The notes beneath the pieces are model-generated. The model had not been told where the DNA came from. It worked only from the letters and a program-made list of their open reading frames with translations, and searched no databases. Positions 32,301 to 43,700 of a DNA stretch of 64,000 bases are shown here, piece by piece. The DNA is from Ignelater luminosus (Eukaryota > Arthropoda > Insecta > Coleoptera > Elateridae): assembly GCA_011009095.1 (NCBI GenBank), contig VTPC01000449.1:22185-86184 (forward strand), given 5' to 3'. The translations under genes and the position numbers were made by a program. The number at the start of each line of letters is the position of its first letter. Position 1 is the first letter of the stretch.

Positions 32301-35300
32301 TATAAATTCTATTTTTTTCTTATTTATTATTAAACAATGTCCAAAGATTGTTGCATACCTTGCTGCTCCTTAAACCCAATAGAGTTTATGCTTGCGTTTT
32401 TTCAGTTTTTATAAATTACACCTAAGGAAGATGCTTTAAAAAGAAAGATTCGTCAAAAAGACCATAATATTTCTGAAATTTACATTAATTGGTTTGAAAA
32501 AAGTCTATAATTAGAGATTATCTACTTACAAGCCTACATGGTGTTCTGTTTGTTTTAATTACTATCTTTCTCATATTTTACTCTAGTATAAAGATAATTA
32601 TTACAGAGGCTGTAGTAGATTGATAAAAACTTTTTAAAAATTAATTTATTGTTTATAATAGGTTTATATTTTATCTAAAAAAAGGTTTCTACATTACTAT
32701 TTTACTTTTAAAGTTCTTATCTAATTGTTAATAATTATTATTTCTAAATTACATTATATCTAACTAAAGGTTAGGTCACTTCTATACTCAATAATCATGA
32801 TTTATGCAACTTCAAATTTATCTTAATCAACAATTTTTTCTTTCATTTCCGTTCCAAAAATTCATTGTTCGATGTTAATGCTGATGTATTTCCAAAGGCA
32901 TTGAGCTTCTTCTACCAACTAATTATCCGGGTGTGCTATACCATAACAAGGCAGTGAATTAATGGAGACAGGAGCCCAGGTTATCTTGAAAAAAGACACG
33001 TAACCTCTTTTTATCAGTTCTTTTCAGATACTTTTATTTTACACTAAAACTTGAAATATAATTTGCATGATGCTTTCCAGAAACATAAATTAGATAAAAC
33101 ACAACCAACACAAGTGCTTACAATTGCTGTATCAGTTTATTTTAACAAATAATTCTCAGAAATGAAAATTAACATGATACGCTTAAAAGCTTTTTCTGCT
33201 ATAAAAAATAGAAATTAGACACATATTAACAAATGTAAAGTATGTATTTAATAAGTCTAATTAGTAAACAAAATAATTTAAGCATTATTAGTCTAAAAAG
33301 GATAGTTTTTTTTAACAAAGATTGTTATAAGTATGGACAATATAAATCATAATTTACCTTCTTGATGAGCCTGAAAGCTTGTTAGTAAATATTTACTACA
33401 TAAAAACTAAAGAATAGGAAGTACCAGTTACACAATGTAACATGAGTGTCTAGATTTTGTATTTAGGTTTTAAAGCATTTGAACAGAGTTTAGGCTACCA
33501 GCTATAACTAGTTGATTTTTTGTATCATGAAAGGGAATAAGCTGTTTATTTTGATTTAAGGGTTCTAAAGAGTCAACTGGAACAGAAGAAGAAGACTCAT
33601 CCAGTGAAGAAGATGCAGAAACGGCAGAAGCAGAACCTCCACAAGGTGGAACTCAACCAGAAAGTGCGGATCACAAGGCTGCACCAACAAAAGAGACTGA
33701 AGCAGGTGCAGAAATTTCTGCTCTAGTCAACTACATACAACCAGTACACTTTTCTAGTTTTGAGAATGCTGAGAGTAAGTCTATAACCTTTGATATAATT
33801 CAAAAGAAATCCCCAATAATAATCTCTTTTGTGTTCTATTGCAGAAAAGAATCGCAGTTATGAAATGTCATCGTTTGATGAGAAACAAGCCACAACCCTT
33901 TTAAAAGAAAAACCAATCGAATTTGTAAATTATAATAAATTTCAATTAAGTAGAGTATATCCTGCTGGTACGAGATTTGATTCGTCAAATTTTATGCCCC
34001 AAGTATTTTGGAACGCAGGTTGCCAGTTAGTAGCTTTAAATTTTCAAACTTTAGATCTTGCCATGCAACTTAATTTAGGCATTTTTGAGTACAATTGTCG
34101 AACAGGATATTTATTAAAGCCAGAATTTATGCGACGTAAAGACAGAAGACTGGATCCTTTTGCAGAATCCACTGTCGATGGAATTATTGCTGGCACTGTA
34201 AAAATATCTGTGATATCGGGTCAGTTCCTGACTGATAAAAGAGTAGGTACTTATGTAGAGGTAGATATGTATGGTCTGCCTGCCGATACTGTTAGAAAAA
34301 AGTTTCGCACAAAGATTGTTCCAAACAATGGTATAAATCCAGTGTACGATGAGGAACCATTTGTTTTTAAGAAAGTAGTGCTTCCGCAATTGGCTTCCAT
34401 TCGTATAGCTGCTTATGAAGAGTCAGGGAAACTTATAGGGCATCGAGTACTTCCTGTCGTAGGACTATGTCCAGGTTACCGCCACGTGAATTTGAGAACA
34501 GAATTAGGTCAACCACTACCACTTGGCACTATATTCCTGTTTGTAGAAGTTAAAGATTATGTTCCAGATGGTATGTCTGACTTTGCAGAAGCACTTGCTA
34601 ATCCCATCAAATATCAGAGCGATCTTGAAAAACGTTCTCGACAATTAGCAGTATTAACCGATGACATGGAAATGCCCAGCAGCAGCAAAGACGGTAAAGA
34701 CATAGAGCAAAAAAAAGACATTGTAGCAAAAGTTCCACAAGAAGTTACCAGTAATGGTAGTCCAGCACCGAGACCATCTTTAGCTGTAGGAGGAACATCA
34801 GTAGAGCTTGTTACAGATAATGAGCCTCCATTAGGCAGTACAACTATGTTAAGTACTGTGGCACCTACAGAACAAAATTCAGTTACTAAACCCCCAGAAG
34901 GGCCTTTTATAGAAGAAATGGTAGCCGAACCACTAGATAAAATATTGGAAAACAAATTAGTTAAAGAAAAGAAAGCAGAGTTAGATAAAAAGCTAGAAAG
35001 TTTAAGGAAAAAGCATGAGAAGAAAAAGATAACTTTGCAATCACAAAAATCAACTGGAGAGGCCGGTGAAAAAATTTCAAAATTAATCAATATGAAATTA
35101 GTTAAACGTCTCTCGAGTAAAAGTATGTAAGTAGAATCACATTTTATTACTCATAGATGTTTTTAATAATTTTTCGTGTGTGTTTCTTCATGTAAAGTCT
35201 TTTTAGAGTAACTGGAGTTTTTTCCACCGAATCTCCTAGCGCAGAACCATTGACGAGCGTTGCTGATGGTCTTGAAAGCAGTAGTAGTGCAGAAGTAGAA

Positions 35301-38300
35301 AGGCCGACATTGCCTCGTAGTACTTCAGAACGTTTACTAGCTGCCAACCGAGACTTTGTTGCGCAAGAAAAGGAACTACGTGAGAAGTATCACGAAGTCA
35401 TCTATGGTATTGCAGAGAAAGTTATGCGGACTTCTCAAACAAATCAATTCAAATCTCTAAAGGTAAATTTTATGGCTTGCTTTTGTAAAAATCATGCCTT
35501 TCCAAAAACATTCGCCCTTACATTAACGGATACTTTACGTTAGGATCACTTTTGTTTTAAATGAGAATAAAATTGTTTAAAATTATCAATAGCATCACTG
35601 AATGGCAAAGACTCAGGACCGGTAACAAATAAAAGGCAAACAACTTGACAACTCAACGCACCAACAGCTTAAACAAGAAGGACCCATAACAATTAGTAAT
35701 GTTTTTAGCTTGAACTATAGGGCCATCCGGCCAAAATTTGTCTTCTGCGCATCGAAGGTCGTGTGTCATGAGATTTATTTTAGAAATTTCCATATTTTGT
35801 TAATTTAATTAAAATAAATTCAATTGAAATTATGTATTTCATTGTCAAAAGTAATTTGCAGATGATTTTGAAAGATTTGCATAAAGTATTTATGCCTACT
35901 TTTGACATTGCAACTACTATTAGTAGTTCTTGTATACATGACTGACATAGTGTTAAATTTGACGTCAAAATTGACTACAATTTCATCATTGAAATCTGAC
36001 ATTGTTGCATACAGCACATTTGACGTCAAAACTGCATTTAAAAATTTGACAAGGAAATATTTAGAACATGTTTTACAAATTGTGTTAATTCTGCATGTAA
36101 AAAAAACATATTCTAAATATTTCTTTGTCAAATTTTTAAATGCAGTTTTGATGTCAAATGTGCTGTATGCAACGATGTCAAATCTCAATGACGAAATTGT
36201 AGTCAATTTTGACGTCAAATTTAACACTGTATCAGATGGCCCTAAGACAATAATGTTTTATTAACCAGAGGTGACTGATGAGTTTTTTACTAGATTGCTT
36301 GTTGTATGTGGCAGATGTACAGGGTTTTCACAGGGCAGTGAAACATAGCGAGGGCTTCCACAAGTTCACTGTTTTCACATTTTAAAAATAACTCACTATA
36401 AGTTACTATCTTATCACTATTTCAACTATTTTAGTTTGAGATACGAGTTTTAAAAATCTGTTTGGATAAATTAGTATTTTATCCATAATTAAATGCAACT
36501 TTTAAAATATGCGGAAATCTTCGTCACAAATAAATTCAGTTAAAATTAAGTTCAAAAAGATACATTCTAAATTAAAGGATTGATAAGTTGCAGAAAAGCA
36601 AAAGTCCGATTATTGATCGTTGCTTTGCAAAAAAGATATAGTCTGATTTATAAAAATGTATACAGGATGTTAATAAAAATTCTTCCTTTGATTGGCTGTG
36701 TCTAAAGTACCGTCCTAACGTGATGTATAACTATGGCCTGCCCTTATTGGAAATTTAAACGATCGTTGTAGACAAAAAACGCGTTGCATTATTAAAATAC
36801 ACAAGTGTGAGGTTAAAATCAACAAGTAGATTCGCACGTCACACATTGCTAAAATTCAACGTAGCTAATATGACTACAACAATTTCACTGTAATTATTAA
36901 TGTTTCCTAATTTATAAAATAACTAATACTAAATGTTTAAATGTAGTTATTGAAATTTCATTATTAGGATGAAACATAACCTCATAAGTTAGAGTGGTTT
37001 CCAAATCTCGTGGCACGCGACCTTTGATGCGCAGAAGACGAATTTTAGCTGGGTGGCCCTACATGCATGATTTTTACAATTTTCTTTCTCTCTTTCTTGT
37101 GCAGTAAGCTCTGCCTTTTGCGCATTTCGCGGGCCACGAGATTTGCAAACTACTCTAAAATATATTTGCGTATTTGTTCAGATTTTCAAATATCAATTTT
37201 GACAGTATTGCCGTTAAATTAATGTTGGTAATGATGCTGGATTTCACAATCAAATAATATTACCTGAACTACAACCTCACATTAATTAAGATTACTAAAC
37301 AGGAATAATTTTAAATATTTACACACAATAACTGTGTGGGTGGTAATTATGAAGAAGATGTAATTGAAAATATTTTAATATAATTTTTTTTTTAATAATA
37401 ATACTTTTCTGTTAGCAATCTTGACATTTAAATGACAGATGCTTAACCTCAAAGTTTGATTTAGTAACATTTATTGAAAAGTCCAATATACACTGTTATG
37501 TTGCGTAATAAAGAAATGTACTGTACGGGGTGTTCAAATATGACTGAATGTCATGTGATTGACAAAGTGCAACAAACATGCCAAAACTAATCTCTGATAT
37601 AATTAATTTTGTGGTATCTGGTTACATAAGCAACGTTGTTCTAGTTCACAACCATTAGTTCTTATCACACTAAAACAAAAGCTGTCAATAAAACATCTTT
37701 GAGAGGCGGTAAGTTCAGTCATTAAGGAACACACCATAGTTCTGTTGACCCACTAAAAAAGTGGTGGATGTACAGTGGATTTCATAAAAATCTGGAACAA
37801 GTCTTGAGAGTAATTTTTTGCATTTTTAACAGCACGTGAAACAGAATATTATAGAATACTGGGTTGTCCGGATTTTATTGAAATCCACTGTACTGTATAT
37901 AAGTTGATAGAAATTTGCCTAGCTAGCATTCTCTGCATTACAAATCCAAGCATATAATTTTATCTTCAAGTTCAACAGAAGAGATGAATTAATGCAATAT
38001 TTTTGTTTTGCCAAACATATTAATATCCTTATAATACTAAAATGAGAAAGATGCATGTTTTGTCTTAATCATCTTAACGTAAAAAGATTTTTTACTTATC
38101 CTTAATAAAAAAACTAATGAATCTTTTAATTTTCTTGATAGACTCAACTAGAACGTGAAACATCAGACTTGATGAGAAGATTACAAGCAGATCGTAGAGA
38201 AGAAGTCAAAGCATTGGCCAAAAAACATCGAGATAGAGATGAATTAGTACGAGTGAAAAGAGAAGTAGCGAGTGCCGTAGTCGATCGTGGAGTTACAGAA

Positions 38301-38627
38301 CGTGAAAGATTAGGGCAGACCTTTGAAATGCGTAAAGATGAACTACTAAGGCAACATGAGGCTGTTAAGAATGCTTTAGCTGAACATAAAGCTAAGGTCA
38401 GTATTACTAATATTGTTTTTAAGGCAGATAAAAGCGAAGTAAGTGAATGGGTATTTACTGTATAAAATAGTTAGACATGCATCCTCCTTAATTTTAGCAA
38501 ATAAGAATTAATTTAATGCTTTTGTTTGCAGGCCAAAGCAGCAATGTGCAAAGAATTCGAAACTCGCTTGGCAAGAGTTGAAAACGAAGTAGTCGGTGGA
38601 AGTGGCAGTTCTAATGCGCAACAATGA
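29117..38627 (+). CDS. Plc21C: Phosphoinositide phospholipase C-beta (Plc21C / PLCB1 type), N-terminus not found
   Basis: The enzyme hydrolyses PIP2 to IP3 and diacylglycerol at the plasma membrane when activated by Gq-class G proteins. Ten exons were read: 29117-29388, 29449-29634, 29691-30071, 30127-30389, 30448-30635, 33561-33774, 33845-35126, 35207-35462, 38142-38396 and 38532-38627. All have GT/AG borders and the phases close, giving 1,130 residues plus stop. Order of parts: end of the PH domain, EF-hand region, catalytic X half, acidic and His-rich linker, Y half, C2, Gq-binding segment and a long basic coiled-coil C-terminal domain. About 90 N-terminal residues normally precede the first exon seen here, which opens at DPKLRQL in phase 0. 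They were not found and may lie outside the window. The C-terminal coiled coil is closer to fly Plc21C than to norpA/PLCB4. A PLCB2/3-like relation is less likely. Confidence 0.93.
29449..30071 (+). CDS. Plc21C: PLC-beta exons: EF-hand region and start of catalytic X domain
   Basis: Two exons (29449-29634 and 29691-30071) are split by a 56 bp intron. The first carries the [11 protein letters not shown] segment of the EF-hand lobe. The second carries [13 protein letters not shown] and then [20 protein letters not shown]. The His-Asn pair in SSHNTY are the first catalytic His and a calcium-site Asn of the PLC family. Confidence 0.92.
30127..30389 (+). CDS. Plc21C: PLC-beta exon: catalytic X domain core
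   Basis: The codon split across the upstream junction gives [11 protein letters not shown]. The Glu and Asp of VELD are calcium ligands in the family. VIVHGYT supplies the second catalytic His, and LSFENHC the further acidic ligand. All key residues are present, so an active enzyme is expected. Confidence 0.92.
30448..30635 (+). CDS. Plc21C: PLC-beta exon: end of X domain and His-rich start of the X-Y linker
   Basis: The intron before it is only 58 bp. After [12 protein letters not shown] comes a run of seven His, then Gln-His and two Lys, then a Ser/Thr-rich stretch ending QARQ. The X-Y linker of PLC-beta covers the active site and is variable. The His run is a local feature of this linker. 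Confidence 0.88.
30636..33560 (+). other. 2.9 kb PLC-beta intron
   Basis: It is bounded by GTGAGT at 30,636 and TTTAAG at 33,560. It is AT-rich with no nested gene. It contains copy B of the repeat found at the window start (33,249-33,372) and scattered TTAGG-like words near 30,960-31,010. Confidence 0.7.
33249..33372 (+). repeat. Dispersed AT-rich repeat, copy B
   Basis: It corresponds to 1-120, with the same orientation and the same closing TTACCTTCTT. It lies inside the PLC-beta linker intron. Confidence 0.6.
33561..33774 (+). CDS. Plc21C: PLC-beta exon: acidic X-Y linker and start of Y domain
   Basis: The linker part is rich in Glu, Asp and Ser ([17 protein letters not shown]), as in the autoinhibitory linkers of PLC-beta, which are repelled from the membrane until activation. 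The exon ends with [19 protein letters not shown], the canonical opening of the Y half. Confidence 0.9.
33845..35126 (+). CDS. Plc21C: PLC-beta exon: Y domain, C2 domain and Gq-binding segment
   Basis: This is the largest exon (1,282 nt). It reads [16 protein letters not shown] and [15 protein letters not shown] of the Y half. The C2 domain follows ([37 protein letters not shown]). Then comes [20 protein letters not shown], the helix-turn-helix that contacts activated Gq in PLC-beta structures. The rest is a Ser/Pro-rich spacer and a Lys/Glu-rich helix. The best splice donor is at 35,127 (GTAAGT); the in-frame TAA just after it is intronic. Confidence 0.93.
35207..35462 (+). CDS. Plc21C: PLC-beta exon: C-terminal coiled-coil domain, part 1
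   Basis: After an 80 bp intron this exon joins in phase to give [12 protein letters not shown]. It then runs through [20 protein letters not shown], a helix of the distal C-terminal domain that binds membranes and Gq. It ends in phase 0 before GTAAAT. Confidence 0.85.
35949..36228. repeat. Long hairpin, 124 bp arms, inside the PLC intron
   Basis: Arms 35,949-36,072 and 36,105-36,228 are inverted repeats with about seven mismatches, separated by about 32 bp. Each arm contains TTTGACGTCAAAA palindromes. Both strands stay open over 120-135 codons, but the frames are mirror images and are not called as genes. The structure would be present in PLC pre-mRNA. Confidence 0.85.
36688..36770 (+). repeat. 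Fragment of a MITE family also at 56.15-56.67 kb
   Basis: It shares GGCTGTGTCTAAAGTAC and GGAAATTTAAACGATCG, in the same order and spacing, with the reverse complement of the left arm at 56,152-56,225. Only one arm is present here. Confidence 0.7.
38142..38627 (+). CDS. Plc21C: PLC-beta last two exons: C-terminal coiled coil and stop
   Basis: Exons 38142-38396 and 38532-38627 read [37 protein letters not shown], then a short tail ending SGSSNAQQ and TGA (38,625-38,627). The long Arg/Lys/Glu-rich helix is the distal C-terminal domain. The basic face is used for membrane attachment in this family. Confidence 0.9.
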
Positions 38628-40259
38628 AATACAGAACTTTAAAGGAATTTTGTACAATCAAGTTTCAAGATGGTTTCTGCTTGAACTTAAAAAATATTTA
38701 AACTCTGATCATTGATGAAACGACATACTCAATCATGAATTAGTTCAACGATAAGCTTTGAGAAATTACTGTTTTACGCATTGTCTTATGGAAACGAAAT
38801 ACCATTTGAGATTATAGAAGAAATGATGTTGAATCTCGCACATACATTTTGACAATCATCCAGGCGACAAATTTAGTCGCTTTAAAATGAAAACAATTCT
38901 TATATTCTATTATTAGTACGTAGAAATCATTGATATTGTCGTCTCTCGTCGTTGTGATAGTAGATTTAGTCAAATTTAGCTGAGAAGTTTTTGAAAAATC
39001 GTAGTTTGAGTGGTGGTGATTTTAAAAATAAAACAATTTGTGCTATTTAATTTTGTGCTAGTTTTAACTTGTTTTCTTTTTACACATATACGTAAGTTGT
39101 TTCATTTTTGTAAATTTTGTATGTAATTGATTATTTTTTAAGTATTCTGACACGCTTGCGAATTTTACAAGTTCGTTGTAATGTTATACAAGATAATTCT
39201 GTGTGCGTTTGAATAATTTTTAAGATACATTTTTTGTGTCTGCAATATCACTGTTGTACATTAGCAAGTTACCAAGTTTGTATATAGAATTTATAGAGAT
39301 TTTTATTGATTCTTACATATATTTGATAGCGAAGTAATTTATTTGTATGCCTGCGTGTGGTATAAAAGATGTGAATTTTTTAATTCTGCTGATGTAATAA
39401 ACTTAGCCCAATTTAAATCATTTTTACAAAAAAAATGAACACAAAAACAGAATAGAGTGAGGGCTGTTTATGTGTATTTCATCAGTAGTAGTGTGGCCAA
39501 TTTCTAATATTATAACATTTTTTATGAAAATGCTACTTACACAAATTAACTGGAATTGCTTTTAAAAAGGAATCATATTTCGTTGTATTGCTTTCCAAAC
39601 TTGTGCATGGATAATTTATGGAAACTTTATATTTTCAAAGAATTACCATAGATTTGTTTAGTTAGGCTCAAAATAAAAGAATTAATTTAACTTGTTACAT
39701 TTTTATAAATTATTCTAACTCCTAAGCTGATACATCTGAATTTTATATTAAATTAATGAATGAAAAGTCTTGGAAATAGTTTCGTTTTTTTATTAATGGA
39801 AGGTTCTTCGGTATGTAGTGGCCAACAATTTTCTAAAATCACATAAGCTGCATTCAGATATTAAGATTCACAATCTCTGTTCTCTCTCTCTCTCTTTGCT
39901 TTTTGTAGTGTTTGTTTTTTTATGAAGATACACCTTCAAAAGGTTTTGTTATTTGTGAAAATGTGCTCAGAGTTTGCTCTGTACAATCTATTCCTGACTC
40001 CATAAAGACTGCTTTTAAGAGTCATATCACAGAATTGAACACAGTTATAGAATTAACAGTTCTTTTAAGATAAAAGGTAAAAATAAATTTAAACCCTATT
40101 CATTATAGCAAACAACTGTCTATGTTAAGACTTTTGTATATTTCTTGATTATACCCATATAATGCGAGTGTACTTGTAATTTAGTTACAAAAAGTTACTA
40201 AATGGTTTTAGGTTATGTAGCGTTTGACAATTAAATTTCAGTAAAGTTGTGTATTTATA
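38628..40259 (+). other. PLC-beta 3' untranslated region and candidate poly(A) signals
   Basis: AATAAA hexamers occur at 39,027-39,032 and 39,396-39,401, and again near 40,560. Any of these could end the transcript. A CT microsatellite lies at about 39,880-39,897. No further coding frame is seen. Confidence 0.5.
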
Positions 40260-40730
40260 CAGAGGATAGGGCTACAGAGAATTCACTCTTAATAGAAAAT
40301 TGCACGATGTTCTATTCTTTTCTTGTATGTGCGTAGAGGTACTAAAATCTTGTCTGCTTTGTGCACATTGCAGAAGTGGACTAGCTCGAGCGCAATTATT
40401 TTGTGTTATTTTATTTCTCCGGTTTCAAAGATTGGCACTTGGTTGATGGACAATTTTTAAAGTTTTTTATGATTTGTGGTTTAACGTATTGTTAATTTTT
40501 ACAGTTTAGTGTGCATGTTATTTGTTATTAATGTTTTCTAAGACTATCATTATTTGTATAAATAAACTTTCTAAATGTTCTGAATATGGCCCTGTTTACA
40601 TTTTTTCTAGTTGAACAGTTGTTAAAAAAAACAGCACATGTGCGAATGGGTACCACGTGACAATTGAAACTTTGATATGCTCCCATAGGCTTTTACATTG
40701 GAGTGAATTCTCTGTATCCATATCCTCTGT
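40260..40730. mobile_element. MITE, about 470 bp, near the PLC 3' end
   Basis: The ends are inverted repeats of about 30 bp (40,260-40,290 and 40,701-40,730). They share CAGAGGATA at the tips and ACAGAGAATTCACTC inside. TA lies before the left end. An AATAAA near 40,560 is inside the element, so it could supply an alternative transcript end if the 3' UTR reaches it. Confidence 0.75.
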
Positions 40731-43700
40731 GGTATTTATGATTTTAAGAGGAAGTAATAGTTACGTACCGAGTGAGGAAAGTAATTTGTTACAGTCGAGA
40801 CATGAATATTGCGCTTGAGGCGAAGCTGAGAGTGTAATCACGACGAGACTGTACTATTACTTACTCCCATGGGACGTACAACATTTTTTCGTCCGTAAAC
40901 CAAATTCATTTTCCTTTGGAACCGGGACGTAATGATTTATTACAGTCCTTGGGATGTTATAAGGGTGGAAAATAAATAATAATATTAAATAAAGATAGTA
41001 TTCAGTAATAATAGAATTAAAACCTTATAAAATTACTCATGACGGTTAAATTATTCATTCATCTCAACAATAAAAAATTAAAGTTCCTAATAAGAATTGA
41101 TGTATGTATATTAAGGTTCACCAAAAGACAGAGTGATCATGTTAAAGCCACGTGCTCAAGCCAGATTCAAGCCACTACAACAACACATGAAAGAAAGAAA
41201 AAAATGTAGTGAGCGAAGACCAATGAATGTTGAGCAGAGTGAAACAATTTCTTACTGCAGCCAGCAGAAATGCATCTTTGGATGATCATGCACTTTTATT
41301 ACTCCGTCTGATGGTGCACCCTAGTATAGTACTAACCGTCAACGTGACAGTTGTTTGCTAAAGTGAACAAAGTTTAATAGTTATTTACTTACAGTAACAA
41401 AAATGCAAAACTTAGTGGATGATAAATGTTTGCACCGCATTACAATTACACAATAGATTTATGTTGTAAATATTTAAGTTATTTTTTTTGAAAATTTCTA
41501 ACATGTAGAATTGTTCATCTGTCACCATGCATGCATATTATTATCGAGTTCTTTTATCTGTAACCATAATCTTGAATGTGTTAGATACCTTTGTGTATGG
41601 ATATTTAATCTCTTACCAGTTACATTTTTTTTTAAGTAATTCTACAAAGAGCACTAGTCTCTATTTTAAAATTGAAAGTTATAGCTGCACAATGCATCTT
41701 GACTTAACTACTTACATGCTTAAAGGCAGAAAAGGTAAAGATTTGAATAATTTTAATACATACGATTTATGAAAAGTAAGTGTCTTGATAGGTCAACCAC
41801 ATGATAATTAATAAAAAGGCAGTACAGTAGCATAAAGACGGAACAAACTCCTTATATATGGCTTCAGTCAAATCCTATTGGAGATCTACTACATCGATCA
41901 TAATTTTTTGGCCATTAAATCAAACTATCGATATAAAGAAGGTTGGAAAGATTGCAATCACTGTTTAGAAATTCAAACTAATTACACAGTTTACTTCTAT
42001 ACTTTTCATTTTTTATGTACACTTTACATACAATTTTTAAGATCTAGGGACTGTTTTTTCTTTTTTGATGTTACATTTGCAAACTCCAATTCTTTGCCTT
42101 AAAATAATCTCTAAACACCTGATGAAGTTTAATTCATCATTCATGAATCACTGTTGTGTATGTTCCTTTTTAACATGGTTATCAGATTTACACAGGACAG
42201 AAATTACCATATTGTCATTTACCATTAGATCAGTTGTTGGACTGACATTGAGTGATTTGGTATAAAATACTGGCAAATAGCAATTACTTGATATATGATA
42301 GCGGTAGTAAAATTTTTCCAATCTGATCAACACATATACAGGAATACAAATTTGGAATTTCACAAAACTCTTGAGTTGTTCTATCTCTGATCCTATTTAA
42401 TAGTTAATGAAAGCATGTAATAATAACATTTTATAAAGGATGCAGCTGAAGGATTCTTGTTATTCCAGCCTTATTCTTCCTCTATAACCACTTGTTGTTT
42501 ATCCAATGCGATTTGAAAAATAAACCCATGGAATAGAAAATGTTTATTCTACTTTTCTCCATAAACATTTTATTTCAAGAATTATAAACAAGTCATCTTT
42601 TCTTCGTGTATCAACAACTTTCTTCCATTTCCAAAGCTAACCTTATATTCTTTTGATATTGATAACTAACTTCCTAACCTCGATTTCTTTGACATTGACA
42701 ATTAACTTTCAAACCTTACTTTCTTTGATATTGATAACAACTTTCTAACCTCACTTTGGCTTTGACGCTAAATAAATTGACAAATTAATAAATTATAATA
42801 ATTAAAATCAAAAATAGACTAATTTACTAAATTGTAACAGCTGCAAGAAACAAGTGTTGGCTTCACTTCTTATTAATTAAATTAAATATGTCAATATTGA
42901 TATAAATAAAGATTCTGTACTGACTATTGAGTCTGTTATCCCAATAATAATAATAATAATAATAAATTGCATCAAGAATATGTAGTTAGTCAGAATTTAT
43001 TTGTTTCAGTGCATATGTATTAATAGAATTAAAAAAATATTTGGCCAAAACTTAGTCTAGATTGTTTAGTGCAAGTGAAAGCAGTTTGGATGTGCTTGAA
43101 TCTAATGCAAATTAGTGATAAAAAAATAATCTCGATAATCATAAATATCCACTCTTAATTGCTATTTCTGTTCAAAAATGAATTTGAGAGATGACTTGTT
43201 CTAAAAGCAAATATTTTAAGATTGTACTTATCCATGCTCACAGTTTCACGAACGAACACAAAAATCAATTGGATTGTTTAAATAAGACTATTAAAAGTAT
43301 ATTAATAAGAATTTTAAAAAGCACTTCCAGTATAGCATGTCACCATTTTAACTCCAAACAGTCTTAGTAAAAACATAAAATAGTGATATATAGAATTAAT
43401 TTCAACAAAAAAATTGTTGACTCAGTGTTGCTATTATAGTAATTGTTGCTAGTTGTTACTTTGATGGTTGTTACATAGCATAGACACTTGTTAGAAGGTG
43501 CAAAAAGAAGACTCGGCACGTCCTACATAACAACGCAAAACTTTACAAAGAGACATGCCACAAATTTTAGAGTGAAAATTTTTTTAGAGAAAAAAGTTAG
43601 TAATTGGCTTTTTATAGGTTTTTTGCTTTACTTATTCGCTAAGCCTGTTTGTACTCTGTGTAGGTGCTACAAATTAAAATAGTGCTGCTGTAGGACAAAA

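Larger units (their letters stand above)
35718..37061. mobile_element. Inverted-repeat element in the PLC intron, 1.34 kb
   Basis: The ends are inverted repeats of about 58 bp (35,718-35,775 and 37,004-37,061). They start TAGGGCCATCC on the left and TAGGGCCACCC on the right and share GTCTTCTGCGCATC. No transposase is present. TA at the outermost bases fits a Tc1/mariner-type target, but a clean duplication cannot be separated from the ends. Confidence 0.7.
35463..38141 (+). other. 2.7 kb PLC-beta intron carrying nested inverted-repeat elements
   Basis: It is bounded by GTAAAT and TTGATAG. It contains a 1.34 kb element (35,718-37,061) with an internal long hairpin (35,949-36,228) and a MITE fragment (36,688-36,770). 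Another partial repeat end, with GCGGGCCACGAGATTTG, lies at about 37,128-37,145. Confidence 0.75.

Noticed and set aside
34614-35090. 158-codon minus-strand open frame
   Set aside because: It is antisense to the large PLC-beta exon.
35820-36264. Open frames of 135 and 120 codons on both strands
   Set aside because: They are mirror products of the long inverted repeat in the PLC intron and share the same peptide text.
41527-41772. 81-codon open frame between the two genes
   Set aside because: It has AT-driven composition, no motifs and no conservation signal visible.
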